DNA from: Oceanospirillaceae bacterium
GTDB taxonomy: Bacteria > Pseudomonadota > Gammaproteobacteria > Pseudomonadales > Litoribrevibacteraceae
Reading direction: 5' to 3'
Length of the DNA stretch: 64,000 bases
Assembly: GCA_015665455.1 (NCBI GenBank)
Contig: JADFAD010000006.1
Span: 186,001 to 250,000, forward strand
A program made the translations under genes and the position numbers. The notes beneath the pieces were generated by a model. The model did no database searches. It worked only from the letters and a program-made list of their open reading frames with translations, and was not told where the DNA came from. Shown here piece after piece: positions 10,324 to 19,694 of the stretch (the first letter of the stretch is position 1; each line of letters starts with the position of its first letter).

Positions 10324-11808
10324 TTACGCTTCGTCTTCAAACCAATGAGCACGCGCAGCCATAATGAACTTAGCCGCCAACTCTTCGTCGGTTATAACTT
10401 TAATTTCAATCAGATCATCTACAGACTGTTCTGCAAGATCATCTAATGTCTTAATACCTGCTTTATTAAAAGCTAATGCGATGTCGTGGGTCATGTCTTC
10501 GATTTCAAGAATCGCATCATCTAACCCTTCTTCTGAAGTAAGCTCACTGTTCAACAAAGAGTCTTTTGCTCTAGCTCGCAGTTCAACGATGGTATCTTCA
10601 TCCAAACCATCAATTTCAAGCATTTCTTCTAGAGGAACATAAGCAACCTCTTCAAGACTGCTGAAACCCTCTTCTACTAAGAAGTCAGCAAAATCTTCAT
10701 CAACATCAAGACCTTTAACAAAGGTATTAATTAATCCTGAATGCTCTGCTTTTTGCTTTTGACCCGCTTCTTCTTCGGTCATTACATTCAATGACCAGCC
10801 AGTCAGCTCACTTGCAAGTCGAACATTCTGTCCGCCCTTACCAATAGCCTTAGCAAGATTATCTTCTGAGACAGCAACATCCATTGTGTGAGTATCTTCA
10901 TCGATCACAATAGAAGCGACTTCTGCAGGCGCCATTGCATTAATAACTAATTGAGCTGGATTATCATCCCAAAGAACAATATCAATACGCTCACCACCCA
11001 ATTCGTTAGACACGGCTTGTACACGAGAACCACGCATACCAACACATGCACCGACAGGGTCTATTCGCTTATCGTTTGTTTTAACGGCGATTTTGGCACG
11101 CAGACCTGGATCACGAGCAGCACCTTTAATTTCAATTACTTCTTCAGCAATTTCAGGCACTTCAATGCGGAACAACTCAATTAATACTTCAGGAGCAGAT
11201 CGACTTAACATCAATCGAGGTCCTCTAGTATCTTCTTTAATCGTTTGCAATAGAGCCCTTACGCGTTCACTGATACGGAAAGATTCACGACCGATCAACT
11301 GATCACGAGGAAGTTCTGCTTCACCGTTATTACCTAAATCAATGAATAACTTGTCGCGGCCAACCTTCTTTACAACACCGGTAACAAGCTCGCCGATACG
11401 CTCTTGGTAAATACCAACAATTTTTAGTCGCTCAGCTTCACGTACTTTCTGAACAATAATTTGTTTAGCCGCTTGAGCACCAATTCGACCAAACTCAACG
11501 TTTTCAACTTGCTCTTCATAAACATCACCTGGCTTTAGCGCAGGATCTTTTTCGGCAGCTTCTTCCGTCGTAAATTCAGTACCAAGTTTTGCTAGCTGAT
11601 CATCAGCTACCACTAACCAACGACGATTCGATACAAAGTCGCCCGTTTTACGATCAATAATTACTGTAATATCACTGTCTTCGTCTTCTTCGTAGCGCTT
11701 CCGAGTTGCCGCTGCCAACGCCAATTCCATTGCTTCAAAGATGATCTCGCGGTCTACTCCCTTCTCGTTAGAAACCGCTTCAGCTACCAGCAGAATTTCT
11801 TTTCCCAT
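10324..11808 (-). CDS. nusA: Transcription termination/antitermination factor NusA
   Basis: RNA polymerase-associated factor for pausing, termination and antitermination. The 494 aa protein contains the NusA N-terminal domain ([17 protein letters not shown]), an S1 domain around 135-200 ([21 protein letters not shown]), two KH domains ([12 protein letters not shown]-type segment near 255 and [12 protein letters not shown] near 320), and two acidic C-terminal helix-hairpin-helix repeats (about 365-490) as in E. coli NusA. It lies 27 bp after rimP and before infB. Confidence 0.98.
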   Translation of the reverse strand: MGKEILLVAEAVSNEKGVDREIIFEAMELALAAATRKRYEEDEDSDITVIIDRKTGDFVSNRRWLVVADDQLAKLGTEFTTEEAAEKDPALKPGDVYEEQVENVEFGRIGAQAAKQIIVQKVREAERLKIVGIYQERIGELVTGVVKKVGRDKLFIDLGNNGEAELPRDQLIGRESFRISERVRALLQTIKEDTRGPRLMLSRSAPEVLIELFRIEVPEIAEEVIEIKGAARDPGLRAKIAVKTNDKRIDPVGACVGMRGSRVQAVSNELGGERIDIVLWDDNPAQLVINAMAPAEVASIVIDEDTHTMDVAVSEDNLAKAIGKGGQNVRLASELTGWSLNVMTEEEAGQKQKAEHSGLINTFVKGLDVDEDFADFLVEEGFSSLEEVAYVPLEEMLEIDGLDEDTIVELRARAKDSLLNSELTSEEGLDDAILEIEDMTHDIALAFNKAGIKTLDDLAEQSVDDLIEIKVITDEELAAKFIMAARAHWFEDEA

Positions 11809-11835
11809 TTCACTCTACCCTTAAACTAATAACTG

Positions 11836-12300
11836 TCACTTAAACTGTGGCTCGACGTTGGCTTTTTCTATCGAGTCAATTGGCAAGCAATACTCGTGAT
11901 TATCAACATGAATAACCACATCACTTCCTTCCACACCATTCAGACGACCTGTAAACTTCCGGCGCCCTTCAAACGGAAACCGTAACTTAACCGCTACGAC
12001 TTCTCCGATATACTTTGTAAAATGCTCTAATGTAAATAAAGGTCGATCCATGCCTGGAGACGAAACCTGTAAATCATATTCAGAGCTAATAGGATCTTCT
12101 ACATCCATAACGGCGCTAATCTGACGACTGACTTTTGCACAATCATCTACCTGAATACCATTTTCATGATCAATAAACACACACAACACGGTATGTTTAC
12201 CTTGAGGTGAATATTCAATACCCCAACATTCATACCCAAGAGACTCCACGACCGGAGTCAACAATTCATTTAACTGGTCAGATTTGGTACTCAAATGCAC
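11836..12300 (-). CDS. rimP: Ribosome maturation factor RimP
   Basis: Needed for maturation of the 30S subunit. The 154 aa protein has the RimP N-terminal domain ([23 protein letters not shown]) and the conserved [18 protein letters not shown] and [15 protein letters not shown] segments, then a C-terminal SH3-like domain. The start is GTG at 12298-12300, with GGAG five bases upstream. It is the first protein gene of the rimP-nusA-infB-rbfA-truB-rpsO-pnp run and is separated from tRNA-Leu by a terminator hairpin. Confidence 0.96.
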   Translation of the reverse strand: MHLSTKSDQLNELLTPVVESLGYECWGIEYSPQGKHTVLCVFIDHENGIQVDDCAKVSRQISAVMDVEDPISSEYDLQVSSPGMDRPLFTLEHFTKYIGEVVAVKLRFPFEGRRKFTGRLNGVEGSDVVIHVDNHEYCLPIDSIEKANVEPQFK

Positions 12301-12346
12301 CTTACTCCATAAATCAAAAAGATCAATTGAATGCAGAAAACCCAGA

Positions 12347-12372
12347 AATAAAAAATGGGCCTATAGCCCATT
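12347..12372 (-). terminator. Rho-independent terminator between tRNA-Leu and rimP
   Basis: Read on the minus strand, AATGGGC-TATAG-GCCCATT is followed by a run of six T (plus-strand A run at about 12348-12355). It lies upstream of rimP and downstream of tRNA-Leu, so it can separate the secG-tRNA transcript from the rimP-nusA operon or act as a leader attenuator. Confidence 0.8.
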
Positions 12373-12390
12373 CCTTAAAAGTATTCTCCT

Positions 12391-12424
12391 ACTTGAAAAA
12401 CCAAATAAAAAGGATTTTTCAAGT
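12391..12424 (-). other. Second hairpin downstream of tRNA-Leu
   Basis: ACTTGAAAAA (12391-12400) and TTTTTCAAGT (12415-12424) are a perfect 10-bp inverted repeat with a 14-base loop. It is AT-rich and lies between the tRNA and the rimP-side terminator. It may protect or help process the tRNA 3' end. Confidence 0.5.
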
Positions 12425-12478
12425 GACCCAATCAAGGCCGAGGGAATTATAGTCTTCGCCTCGCACAAGGTCAATAAT

Positions 12479-12565
12479 TGGTGCCGAAGGCCGGACTCGA
12501 ACCGGCACGACCATTAGGTCACCACCCCCTCAAGGTGGCGCGTCTACCAATTTCACCACTTCGGC
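12479..12565 (-). tRNA. leuU: tRNA-Leu (anticodon GAG)
   Basis: The reverse complement begins GCCGAAG and ends CTTCGGC-A-CCA, giving a complete 7-bp acceptor stem with an encoded CCA (12479-12481). The anticodon stem is CCACC/GGTGG with loop TTGAGGG, anticodon GAG. A long variable arm (TGACCTAATGGTC) marks it as class II, and the T arm reads CCGG-TTCGAGT-CCGG. Its place between secG and rimP equals that of leuU in E. coli. It starts 15 bp after the secG stop, so it is probably processed from the secG transcript. Confidence 0.97.
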
Positions 12566-12580
12566 ATAAGTTTCAAAAGA

Positions 12581-12949
12581 TTATTCTGAAACTTGAGGAA
12601 CTTCATCTACCGCATTTTCAATTGCAGGTAGTTCAGCAGGCTCTTCTAAAACAGGCGCTTCAACTTGTTCTTGCACCTGAGGTAAACCTGCCTGCTCAGC
12701 ATTTTCAGCTTGCTGCTTAGCATACATAGCCAAACCCAAACTTGTAGCAAAAAACAAGATCGCTAACGTTGAGGTGGATTTAGTCAGAAAGTTACCTGAA
12801 CCCTGACTACCAAACACTGTTTGCGATGCACTTCCGCCACCGCCGCCAAAAGCAGCACCAGCATCAGCACCTTTACCTTGCTGAAGCAAAACGAGCGCTA
12901 TGATAGCGATTGCAAATAAAACATGCAAACTCAATAAAACAACTTCCAT
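12581..12949 (-). CDS. secG: Preprotein translocase subunit SecG
   Basis: Small inner-membrane subunit of the SecYEG translocon. It has two membrane segments, LSLHVLFAIAIIALVLL and then LAILFFATSLGLAMYA, with the conserved LLQQGKGADAGAAFGGG and SQTVFGSQGSGNFLTK between them. The start is taken at 12949 (MEVVLLSLHV), where the family begins and AGGA lies upstream; an in-frame ATG 13 codons earlier would run into tpiA. The acidic, Pro/Glu-rich C-terminal tail is typical. It is 4 bp after tpiA and ahead of tRNA-Leu. Confidence 0.95.
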   Translation of the reverse strand: MEVVLLSLHVLFAIAIIALVLLQQGKGADAGAAFGGGGGSASQTVFGSQGSGNFLTKSTSTLAILFFATSLGLAMYAKQQAENAEQAGLPQVQEQVEAPVLEEPAELPAIENAVDEVPQVSE

Positions 12950-12953
12950 ACTT

Positions 12954-13700
12954 TTATCCTGCTGCCTGACAAATTGCGATAAAATCATCTACATTCAAAG
13001 CGGCACCCCCAATCAGGCCTCCATCAATATCTGGTTGTCCAAATATCTCTTGAGCATTACCTGGTTTGACACTACCACCGTATAAAATTCTTACTTTCTG
13101 AGCTAACTCTTCTGACAACTCACCTAACACAGATCGAATGAAGCTGTGTATAGCTTGAGCTTGTTCAGGCGTTGCCGTTAAACCCGTACCAATTGCCCAT
13201 ACTGGTTCATAAGCAACGATTACACTTTCAAGCGAAAGATCAAGATCGCTTAATGCTGCCAACAACTGACGCTGAACAACTTCTTCAGCATTACCTAGTT
13301 CACGCTCTTCAAGTGTCTCACCAACACATAAAATTGGCATCAAGCCAGATTCCAATGCTAGTGATAATTTGTTTCTTACATCACTATCTTGCTCAGAAAA
13401 CAATGTACGTCTTTCTGAATGCCCAAGTATGACATATTTACAGCCACTCTCCTTAAGCATTTCAACAGAGACTTCACCCGTAAAGGCGCCTGAAGTTTTA
13501 TCTGAACAATTCTGAGCACCTAGCTCTACAGAACTGCCATCAATTATTCCGGACACTCGATCCAAATGAACAAACACAGGACATAATACAACATCACAAG
13601 TCATATCAGCCTGATTCTTAACAATTCCGCTAGCTAATTGATCAACAGTTCCATTCGAACCATTCATCTTCCAATTACCAGCAACTAACGACTTTCGCAT
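12954..13700 (-). CDS. tpiA: Triosephosphate isomerase
   Basis: Interconverts dihydroxyacetone phosphate and glyceraldehyde 3-phosphate. The 248 aa TIM barrel shows the N-terminal AGNWKMNG (Asn and Lys of the active site), the catalytic His in ILGHSERR (about 95), the catalytic Glu in VAYEPVWAIGTG (about 165), and the phosphate-binding ILYGGSVKPGN near 207. Placement between glmM and secG is the Pseudomonas-type order, differing from E. coli where tpiA lies elsewhere. Confidence 0.97.
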   Translation of the reverse strand: MRKSLVAGNWKMNGSNGTVDQLASGIVKNQADMTCDVVLCPVFVHLDRVSGIIDGSSVELGAQNCSDKTSGAFTGEVSVEMLKESGCKYVILGHSERRTLFSEQDSDVRNKLSLALESGLMPILCVGETLEERELGNAEEVVQRQLLAALSDLDLSLESVIVAYEPVWAIGTGLTATPEQAQAIHSFIRSVLGELSEELAQKVRILYGGSVKPGNAQEIFGQPDIDGGLIGGAALNVDDFIAICQAAG

Positions 13701-13762
13701 GCTCGTCTCCGTAACCCTGAGCGGGCGACAATACTATATTTTTTGATTTTGAATAGCAAGGA

Positions 13763-15100
13763 TTAACCCTTCGCAACCTGCTCGACAATCGAAACAAGTT
13801 CGTCCGCTTCTCTACGGATCTCTTCCTCATCCACACCTTCAACCATAACCCGCACAAGAGGCTCTGTTCCTGAAGGACGCAACAATACACGACCTCGCTC
13901 CCCCATTGAAGTTTCAGACTTAGCTACAGCATCCAGAACAACTTGGCTTGTCATAACTTTCTTTTTATCCGTAACCTTAACATTTAACAAAATCTGAGGG
14001 CATTTAGTCATACCACGACAAAGTTCAGCCAGCGACGATCCTGTTTCATGCATAACTTCTAAAACTTTTAGTGCAGAAATAAGACCGTCACCCGTAGATG
14101 TCATATCACGAATAACAATATGTCCGGAGTTCTCTCCACCAAGAGACCACTCATTCTCCTTAAGTGCCTCCATCACAAAACGATCACCAACATCAGCACG
14201 AACAAATGGAATATCCATATCAGCTAAAGCACGCTCCAACCCCAAGTTAGACATTGTCGTTCCAACAACACCACCTGTCATCGTCCCATTTAATTTTTGA
14301 TGACGAGCCAAAACGTATAGAATCTCATCACCATCAACTGACTGCCCCTCATGATCGACAAAAATTAACCGATCACCATCGCCATCAAAAGCGATTCCAA
14401 TGTCCGCCTTTTCAGCCAGAACAACTCGCTTTAAAACGTCAGGACTAGTTGAACCACAACCTTCATTAATATTAAAGCCATCCGGGTTAACATGAATCTC
14501 ACTCATGTTAGCGCCCAACTCAGATAAAACAGAAGGTGCAACCTGATACGTTGCACCGTTCGCACAATCCACAACCATTTTCAAAGAAGAAAGGTTTATT
14601 TCATCAGACACCCTGCTTTTACAGAACTCGACATAACGACCTCTTGCATCTTCAATACGGAATGCCTTGCCCAATTCAGAAGAGTCAACGACCTCCATAG
14701 GCGCATCAATCATAGCTTCTATCTGGCTCTCAAGATCATCAGGTAATTTTGTTCCCTGAGCAGAAAAGAATTTAATGCCATTATCATAAAAAGGATTATG
14801 AGAAGCACTAATAACAATACCCGCTTGCGCTTTAAACGTTCTAGTTAGGTATGCGATAGCCGGGGTTGGTATCGGACCAAGCAACCCAATATTTACACCG
14901 GCTGCGGATAGTCCAGCTTCAAGTGCCGACTCAAACATATAACCAGAAACCCGAGTATCTTTACCTATCAAAATGGTACTAACCCCTTGCCGGCGAAACA
15001 CCTTACCAGCAGCCCATCCTAACTTCATCACAAAATCAGGTGTAATTGGAGCTTGACCTACCTTGCCTCGAATACCATCCGTACCAAAATATTTACGCAT
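13763..15100 (-). CDS. glmM: Phosphoglucosamine mutase
   Basis: Converts glucosamine 6-phosphate to glucosamine 1-phosphate on the path to UDP-GlcNAc for peptidoglycan and LPS. The start is set at 15100 ([13 protein letters not shown]), the normal family start; an ATG four codons upstream is in frame. The phosphoserine loop [16 protein letters not shown] is near residue 100, the metal-binding DGDGDR near 240, the sugar-binding GGENSGH near 325 and the phosphate-binding [12 protein letters not shown] near 415. The length of about 445 aa is standard. Confidence 0.96.
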   Translation of the reverse strand: MRKYFGTDGIRGKVGQAPITPDFVMKLGWAAGKVFRRQGVSTILIGKDTRVSGYMFESALEAGLSAAGVNIGLLGPIPTPAIAYLTRTFKAQAGIVISASHNPFYDNGIKFFSAQGTKLPDDLESQIEAMIDAPMEVVDSSELGKAFRIEDARGRYVEFCKSRVSDEINLSSLKMVVDCANGATYQVAPSVLSELGANMSEIHVNPDGFNINEGCGSTSPDVLKRVVLAEKADIGIAFDGDGDRLIFVDHEGQSVDGDEILYVLARHQKLNGTMTGGVVGTTMSNLGLERALADMDIPFVRADVGDRFVMEALKENEWSLGGENSGHIVIRDMTSTGDGLISALKVLEVMHETGSSLAELCRGMTKCPQILLNVKVTDKKKVMTSQVVLDAVAKSETSMGERGRVLLRPSGTEPLVRVMVEGVDEEEIRREADELVSIVEQVAKG

Positions 15101-15154
15101 ATATTTTCTCATTATTATCTTTTCAGGCAGCTATACTTATGAACATTCAAACAA

Positions 15155-15976
15155 CTAAATATCTAACACAGCCTGTACAACTTTAATTACATCAACGGTT
15201 TCTTCAACATCATGAACACGTATTATTTTCGCCCCATTCATTGCTGCAATCGCAGCAGATGACAAACTGGAAGCCAAACGTTCATCAACTTCTTTATCCG
15301 TTATTTGCCCCAACATTGACTTACGAGAAAGCCCAACCAATAAGGGAAAGCCTAATGATTCAAATGCTTTCAAGTTTTTCAACAACATTAAGTTATGGGT
15401 CAATGTTTTACCAAACCCAAAACCAGGATCCAACAAAATATTTTCGCGACTGATTCCCATAGACAAGCAAGCATCGACTCTTTGTTCAAAAAAATGAGAG
15501 ATTTCGGAAATCGCATTTTGATAGCTAGGGGCATCCTGCATAGACTGAGGGCTGCCTTGCATATGCATCAGACATACAGGTAAATTGGACTCAGCAGCAA
15601 CCTCCATAGCACCTGCACGCTGAAGAGCTCTAACATCATTAATCAACCCCATACCCAAGCCCACGGCTTCTTTTAAGAGGTCTGGCGAGCTACTATCAAC
15701 GGACACAACCGCATCATACCTTTTCGCCAAAACTTCAACGACAGGCAGAACCCGATCCATTTCTTCCTGAAGAGAAATAGGTGTTGCCCCTGGTCTTGTT
15801 GATTCACCACCTACATCAATGAATGTAGCCCCAGCCTTGACCATTCTATCAGCTTGTTCAAGTGCATCCGAAGCCTCCGAAAAGCGACCACCATCAGAAA
15901 AAGAATCCGGCGTCACGTTCAAAACACCCATTACATGGACACGACTTAAATCAATCTCATTTGAGGCAAACTTCAT
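15155..15976 (-). CDS. folP: Dihydropteroate synthase
   Basis: Condenses 6-hydroxymethyl-dihydropterin pyrophosphate with p-aminobenzoate to make dihydropteroate; the target of sulfonamides. The TIM-barrel motifs are HVMGVLNVTPDSFSDGG at the N terminus, VGGESTRPGA (about 53-62), SVDSSSPDLL, INDVRAL, LMHMQGSPQSMQ, LDPGFGFGKT, GLSRKSMLG and IRVHDVEETVD. The start is set at 15976 (MKFASNEIDL), matching the family; an ATG nine codons upstream is possible. It lies between ftsH and glmM as in E. coli. Confidence 0.95.
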   Translation of the reverse strand: MKFASNEIDLSRVHVMGVLNVTPDSFSDGGRFSEASDALEQADRMVKAGATFIDVGGESTRPGATPISLQEEMDRVLPVVEVLAKRYDAVVSVDSSSPDLLKEAVGLGMGLINDVRALQRAGAMEVAAESNLPVCLMHMQGSPQSMQDAPSYQNAISEISHFFEQRVDACLSMGISRENILLDPGFGFGKTLTHNLMLLKNLKAFESLGFPLLVGLSRKSMLGQITDKEVDERLASSLSSAAIAAMNGAKIIRVHDVEETVDVIKVVQAVLDI

Positions 15977-16069
15977 GAATACATACTTATATAACGAATA
16001 CAAAAAAGGGCACTAATCAAATCTAAGAATAAAAACATCTTAAACTTTATTAGCACCCTACATATCAGA

Positions 16070-18025
16070 TTAACTCTGGTTGGCAGGACCGCCTACACTG
16101 GAATCTTTAAGATCAACATTTTTAGATGCTTCAGCTGACTCGTCTTTCTTTTCATCAGAATCAGACGTTGAGGAAGAACCCGAAGAGTTATCATCCCAAC
16201 CCTCAGGATCTTTTGGCTCTTTACCATCCATGATGTCATCAATTTGCTTCGAATCAATAGTTTCATATTTCATCAAAGCATCAGCCATCATATCTAGCCT
16301 ATCGCGGTGTTCAACAAGGATGTCTTTAGCACGTGTGTAACACTCATCCGCAATCCTTCGGACTTCAGCATCAATTAATTTAGCTGTTTCACCTGACATT
16401 GCTTTGCCTGGACTTCCAGAAGAACGACCTAGAAACACTTCGCCATCATCTTCGTCGTACATCAGAGGCCCCATCTTTTCAGAAAGCCCCCACTTAGTAA
16501 CCATGCTTCGGGCAATACTCGTTGCGCGCTGAATATCATTAGACGCGCCCGTAGTAACGCCTTCAAAGCCAAGAGTCAGTTCCTCAGCGATTCGGCCACC
16601 AAAGAGACTACAAATAGAACTTTCAATAGCTCGTTTACTCTGGCTGTATCTATCTTCCTCAGGGAGGAACATTGTTACACCCAGCGCTCGACCTCTAGGA
16701 ATAATACTTACTTTATAAACTGGATCATGCTCTGGCACCAAACGCCCTACAATGGCGTGGCCCGCTTCATGATATGCGGTATTTAACTTCTCTTTTTCAG
16801 ACATCACCATGGTTTTGCGCTCTGCACCCATCATGATTTTATCTTTTGCCAGCTCAAACTCCGCCATTGTTACAAGTCGCTTATCGGCACGAGCAGCAAA
16901 CAGAGCAGCCTCATTACATAAATTGGCCAAATCAGCACCCGAGAAACCAGGTGTTCCTCGAGCAATAACAGAAGTATTTACATCATCCGAAACAGGAACT
17001 TTACGCACATGAACATTCAAAATTTGTTCACGACCTCGAATATCAGGCAAGCCAACAACCACCTGACGATCGAAACGACCTGGACGCAATAAAGCGGGAT
17101 CTAAAACGTCAGGTCTGTTGGTCGCTGCAATTACGATAATACCGTCATTTGCTTCAAAACCATCCATCTCAACAAGAAGCTGGTTAAGGGTTTGTTCACG
17201 CTCATCATGACCACCGCCAACACCTGCGCCACGATGGCGACCCACAGCATCAATTTCATCAATAAAAATAATACAAGGCGCTTGCTTCTTTGCTTGGTCA
17301 AACATATCTCGGACTCGAGAAGCACCAACACCTACAAACATCTCAACAAAGTCAGAACCTGAGATCGTGAAGAAAGGTACTTTCGCTTCACCAGCAACGG
17401 CCTTAGCAAGTAATGTTTTACCTGTACCTGGAGGCCCTACCATCAATACGCCGCGAGGTATTTTACCGCCTAACTTCTGAAACTTCCCAGGGTCACGCAA
17501 GAAGTCTACTAACTCCTGCACATCCTCTTTAGCTTCATCAACACCAGCTACGTCGGTAAAATTTGTTTTGATCTGATCTTCGCTCAATAGACGAGCCTTG
17601 CTTTTACCAAATGACATCGGGCCTTTACCACCACCTCCGCCACCTTGCATTTGACGCATAAAGAACATGAACACAACAATAATCACCAAAATCGGGAAGC
17701 TTGCTACCAATAACTGAGTCCAGATACTCTGCTGCTCAGGTCGCTTGCCTTCAATCGATACATTGTTCGCCAAGAGCTCGTTAACTAGATCCAAGTCAAC
17801 TAACTCAGGTCGAACGGTTTCAAATCCAGAACCATCCGACAATTTACCGCTAATAACTGAACCATCAACAGTTACTTGGGATACCTGTCCAGTTTTCACC
17901 TGCTCCACGAATTGAGAATAACTGTACTCATTCGTTGCAGGAGACGGATCAAATTTATTCAGCACCATAACAACAACTGTTGCAATAATGGCCCACAATA
18001 TTAAATTCTTCATTACGTCGTTCAA
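16070..18025 (-). CDS. ftsH: ATP-dependent zinc metalloprotease FtsH
   Basis: Inner-membrane AAA protease that degrades misassembled membrane proteins and regulators such as sigma32 and LpxC. The 651 aa protein has an N-terminal membrane segment, a periplasmic domain, a second membrane segment ([16 protein letters not shown]), Walker A GPPGTGKT near 196, Walker [10 protein letters not shown], the SRH region, and the zinc site HEAGH near 418. The C terminus is acidic and Ser-rich. The start is TTG at 18025, with GAGG seven to eight bases upstream; an ATG four codons later (MKNLILW) lacks a ribosome-binding site. Upstream is a 411-bp gap where rlmE is expected but absent. Confidence 0.97.
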   Translation of the reverse strand: MNDVMKNLILWAIIATVVVMVLNKFDPSPATNEYSYSQFVEQVKTGQVSQVTVDGSVISGKLSDGSGFETVRPELVDLDLVNELLANNVSIEGKRPEQQSIWTQLLVASFPILVIIVVFMFFMRQMQGGGGGGKGPMSFGKSKARLLSEDQIKTNFTDVAGVDEAKEDVQELVDFLRDPGKFQKLGGKIPRGVLMVGPPGTGKTLLAKAVAGEAKVPFFTISGSDFVEMFVGVGASRVRDMFDQAKKQAPCIIFIDEIDAVGRHRGAGVGGGHDEREQTLNQLLVEMDGFEANDGIIVIAATNRPDVLDPALLRPGRFDRQVVVGLPDIRGREQILNVHVRKVPVSDDVNTSVIARGTPGFSGADLANLCNEAALFAARADKRLVTMAEFELAKDKIMMGAERKTMVMSEKEKLNTAYHEAGHAIVGRLVPEHDPVYKVSIIPRGRALGVTMFLPEEDRYSQSKRAIESSICSLFGGRIAEELTLGFEGVTTGASNDIQRATSIARSMVTKWGLSEKMGPLMYDEDDGEVFLGRSSGSPGKAMSGETAKLIDAEVRRIADECYTRAKDILVEHRDRLDMMADALMKYETIDSKQIDDIMDGKEPKDPEGWDDNSSGSSSTSDSDEKKDESAEASKNVDLKDSSVGGPANQS

Positions 18026-18436
18026 GGAACAACCCTCTTAATTTATATAGCAATAAATGCTTGGCATACGCCAATGAACTACTTTTAATTATCTTACAGT
18101 ATGACTCCGACAACAAACAATCTCAAACCGTTCTATTCTAATTCGATTATTTTTGTCATTTTATTAATTTCCTAGACTTTTCTATGACTAAAAATTAAAA
18201 ATGATCACACTAAGCTTAGTTATAAGGTCTCTTTTCGGAATATCAAGTCACTAATTTCTAGCCCGCGAGTTAAATCCCCCAGCGAGACCGTCAAGCAATT
18301 GAATCCTTGAAATATTCTTACCTACTAGAACAAGCTAACTCAAAGCCCCATCTAAAAAACCTCTGCTATTGTTTAGATAATTAACAGGAATGCTGTACAA
18401 TCCGCCCCAGTTTAAATAACCGGAGTAATACGACCA
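18026..18436. other. Intergenic region between divergent ftsH and yhbY; no rlmE
   Basis: AT-rich stretch of 411 bp with no credible coding frame. It includes a perfect 12-bp palindrome ACTAAGCTTAGT (18209-18220) and TTGGC-N4-GCCAA (18061-18074). A possible yhbY -10 element TACAAT lies at 18396-18401 with only a poor -35 (TTTAGA at 18372-18377). It must carry the promoters for both divergent genes. The rRNA methyltransferase gene rlmE usually found here is not present. Confidence 0.7.
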
Positions 18437-18754
18437 ATGGCCAATAAAAACGCCAAAATAACCAACGCTAAGAAAAAGGAATACCGCAGCATTGGTCACA
18501 ATCTAAACCCAGTCATCATTGTTTCAGAAAACGGAATTTCCGAAGGCATTCTAAATGAAACAGAACGAGCTCTGGATGATCATGAGTTAATCAAAGTTAA
18601 GTTCAACATTGGCGATCGAGAAGTCAGAGCTGAACTTATCAAGGAACTGTGCAAGGAAACAAAAGCAGAAGTAATCCAGAACATCGGAAAAATAGCCCTT
18701 ATTCTACGCATCGCTAAAGAGCGTAACGAACAACTATCTAACCTGCTTCGTTAA
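18437..18754 (+). CDS. yhbY: Ribosome assembly RNA-binding protein YhbY
   Basis: CRM-domain (CRS1-YhbY) protein associated with pre-50S ribosomal particles. The 105 aa protein is a single CRM domain with KKKEYRSIGHNLNPVIIV, a GISEGILNETERALDDHELIKVK-type central helix, and the expected VIQNIGKIALILR strand near the end. The Lys-rich N terminus suits RNA binding. It is transcribed away from ftsH and ends at a strong terminator facing the DUF4149 gene. Confidence 0.94.
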   Translation: MANKNAKITNAKKKEYRSIGHNLNPVIIVSENGISEGILNETERALDDHELIKVKFNIGDREVRAELIKELCKETKAEVIQNIGKIALILRIAKERNEQLSNLLR

Positions 18755-18780
18755 CAACTACATATGCTTTTCGCATAAAA

Positions 18781-18812
18781 AAGGTCACGATTAACGTGAC
18801 CTTAATTTTTTC
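18781..18812. terminator. Rho-independent terminator after yhbY
   Basis: AAGGTCACG (18781-18789) and CGTGACCTT (18795-18803) form a 9-bp stem with a 5-base loop, followed by AATTTTTT. An A run precedes it on the plus strand, so it can also act on the convergent DUF4149/greA transcript, whose last codon overlaps the stem. Confidence 0.88.
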
Positions 18813-19218
18813 TATTTGCGACAAGGATAATTCCAAGTAAAGAAATCATCCCATAAAGCAAATCCTGCTCTGCGACCACCTTCACTGCCTCAAACTGCCT
18901 AAAACTGTAAACACCGGAAAGCAACAGCATCAAAGTCACTAACGTAGTTTGTGACTCAACAATTTTTTCCTTTAAATTTTGCAGCTCCATAATCCTAGCA
19001 ACTAAGACAACCAAACCACAGAAGATACCAACATTAACCGTCAGATACTTTAAGCCTAACGCTAAAGGTTGCCATAGCGCAGGATCGGGGTAAGTTTTAG
19101 CGATGTATGGAACAGCCAAATAACCGACTGACCAAAGCGCACCTAACCAAAAGGTTAATACTAACCGAGAACCTGCACCTACTTGAGGCTTAACCTGAGA
19201 AGAGGCAATATCTCCCAT
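18802..19218 (-). CDS. DUF4149 family inner-membrane protein
   Basis: Protein of unknown function, 138 aa, with four predicted membrane segments (about 20-42, 57-78, 92-110 and 120-136), matching the DUF4149/TMEM205-like pattern. Conserved-looking residues include the first-segment FWLGALWSVGYLAVP. Its ATG overlaps the greA stop by one base in ATGA, so translation is probably coupled to greA. The same gene follows greA in Pseudomonas. Its job is not known. Confidence 0.82.
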   Translation of the reverse strand: MGDIASSQVKPQVGAGSRLVLTFWLGALWSVGYLAVPYIAKTYPDPALWQPLALGLKYLTVNVGIFCGLVVLVARIMELQNLKEKIVESQTTLVTLMLLLSGVYSFRQFEAVKVVAEQDLLYGMISLLGIILVANRKN

Positions 19219-19694
19219 CAGACGTAATTAACTTTAGCTATTTCATATTCGACTTCGCCGCCTGGTGTTACCACCATCACAACATCATCTTCTTCTTTTC
19301 CTATAAGTGCACGCGCAACAGGTGAAGTAACAGACACCTTACCTTCTTTAATGTTGGCTTCGTCTTCACCAACAATTTTGTAGGTTACATCTTCGTCTGT
19401 TTCTAGGTTAATCAAGTCTACAGTTGCACCAAAAATAACCTTACCGTTATTTGGAAGCTTCGTAACATCAATCACCTGACTGCTAGAAAGTTTACCTTCA
19501 ATCTCTTGAATTCGACCTTCAATAAAACCCTGCTGTTCTCTAGCAGCGTGATACTCTGCGTTTTCTTTTAAATCACCGTGCTCTCGAGCATCAGCAATCG
19601 CCGCGATAACTCGCGGACGATCTTCCGTTTTAAGTTGTAGCAATTCGTCACGTAGTGTTTTTTCACCCGCTACCGTCATTGGTACCTTATTCAT
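19218..19694 (-). CDS. greA: Transcription elongation factor GreA
   Basis: Rescues backtracked RNA polymerase by stimulating transcript cleavage. The 158 aa protein has the N-terminal coiled coil (about 1-75) with the acidic tip in [18 protein letters not shown] and the C-terminal FKBP-like domain with [18 protein letters not shown]. The family length is standard. It overlaps carB by four bases (ATGA) and is the third gene of a carA-carB-greA operon, an arrangement known from Pseudomonas. Confidence 0.97.
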   Translation of the reverse strand: MNKVPMTVAGEKTLRDELLQLKTEDRPRVIAAIADAREHGDLKENAEYHAAREQQGFIEGRIQEIEGKLSSSQVIDVTKLPNNGKVIFGATVDLINLETDEDVTYKIVGEDEANIKEGKVSVTSPVARALIGKEEDDVVMVVTPGGEVEYEIAKVNYV

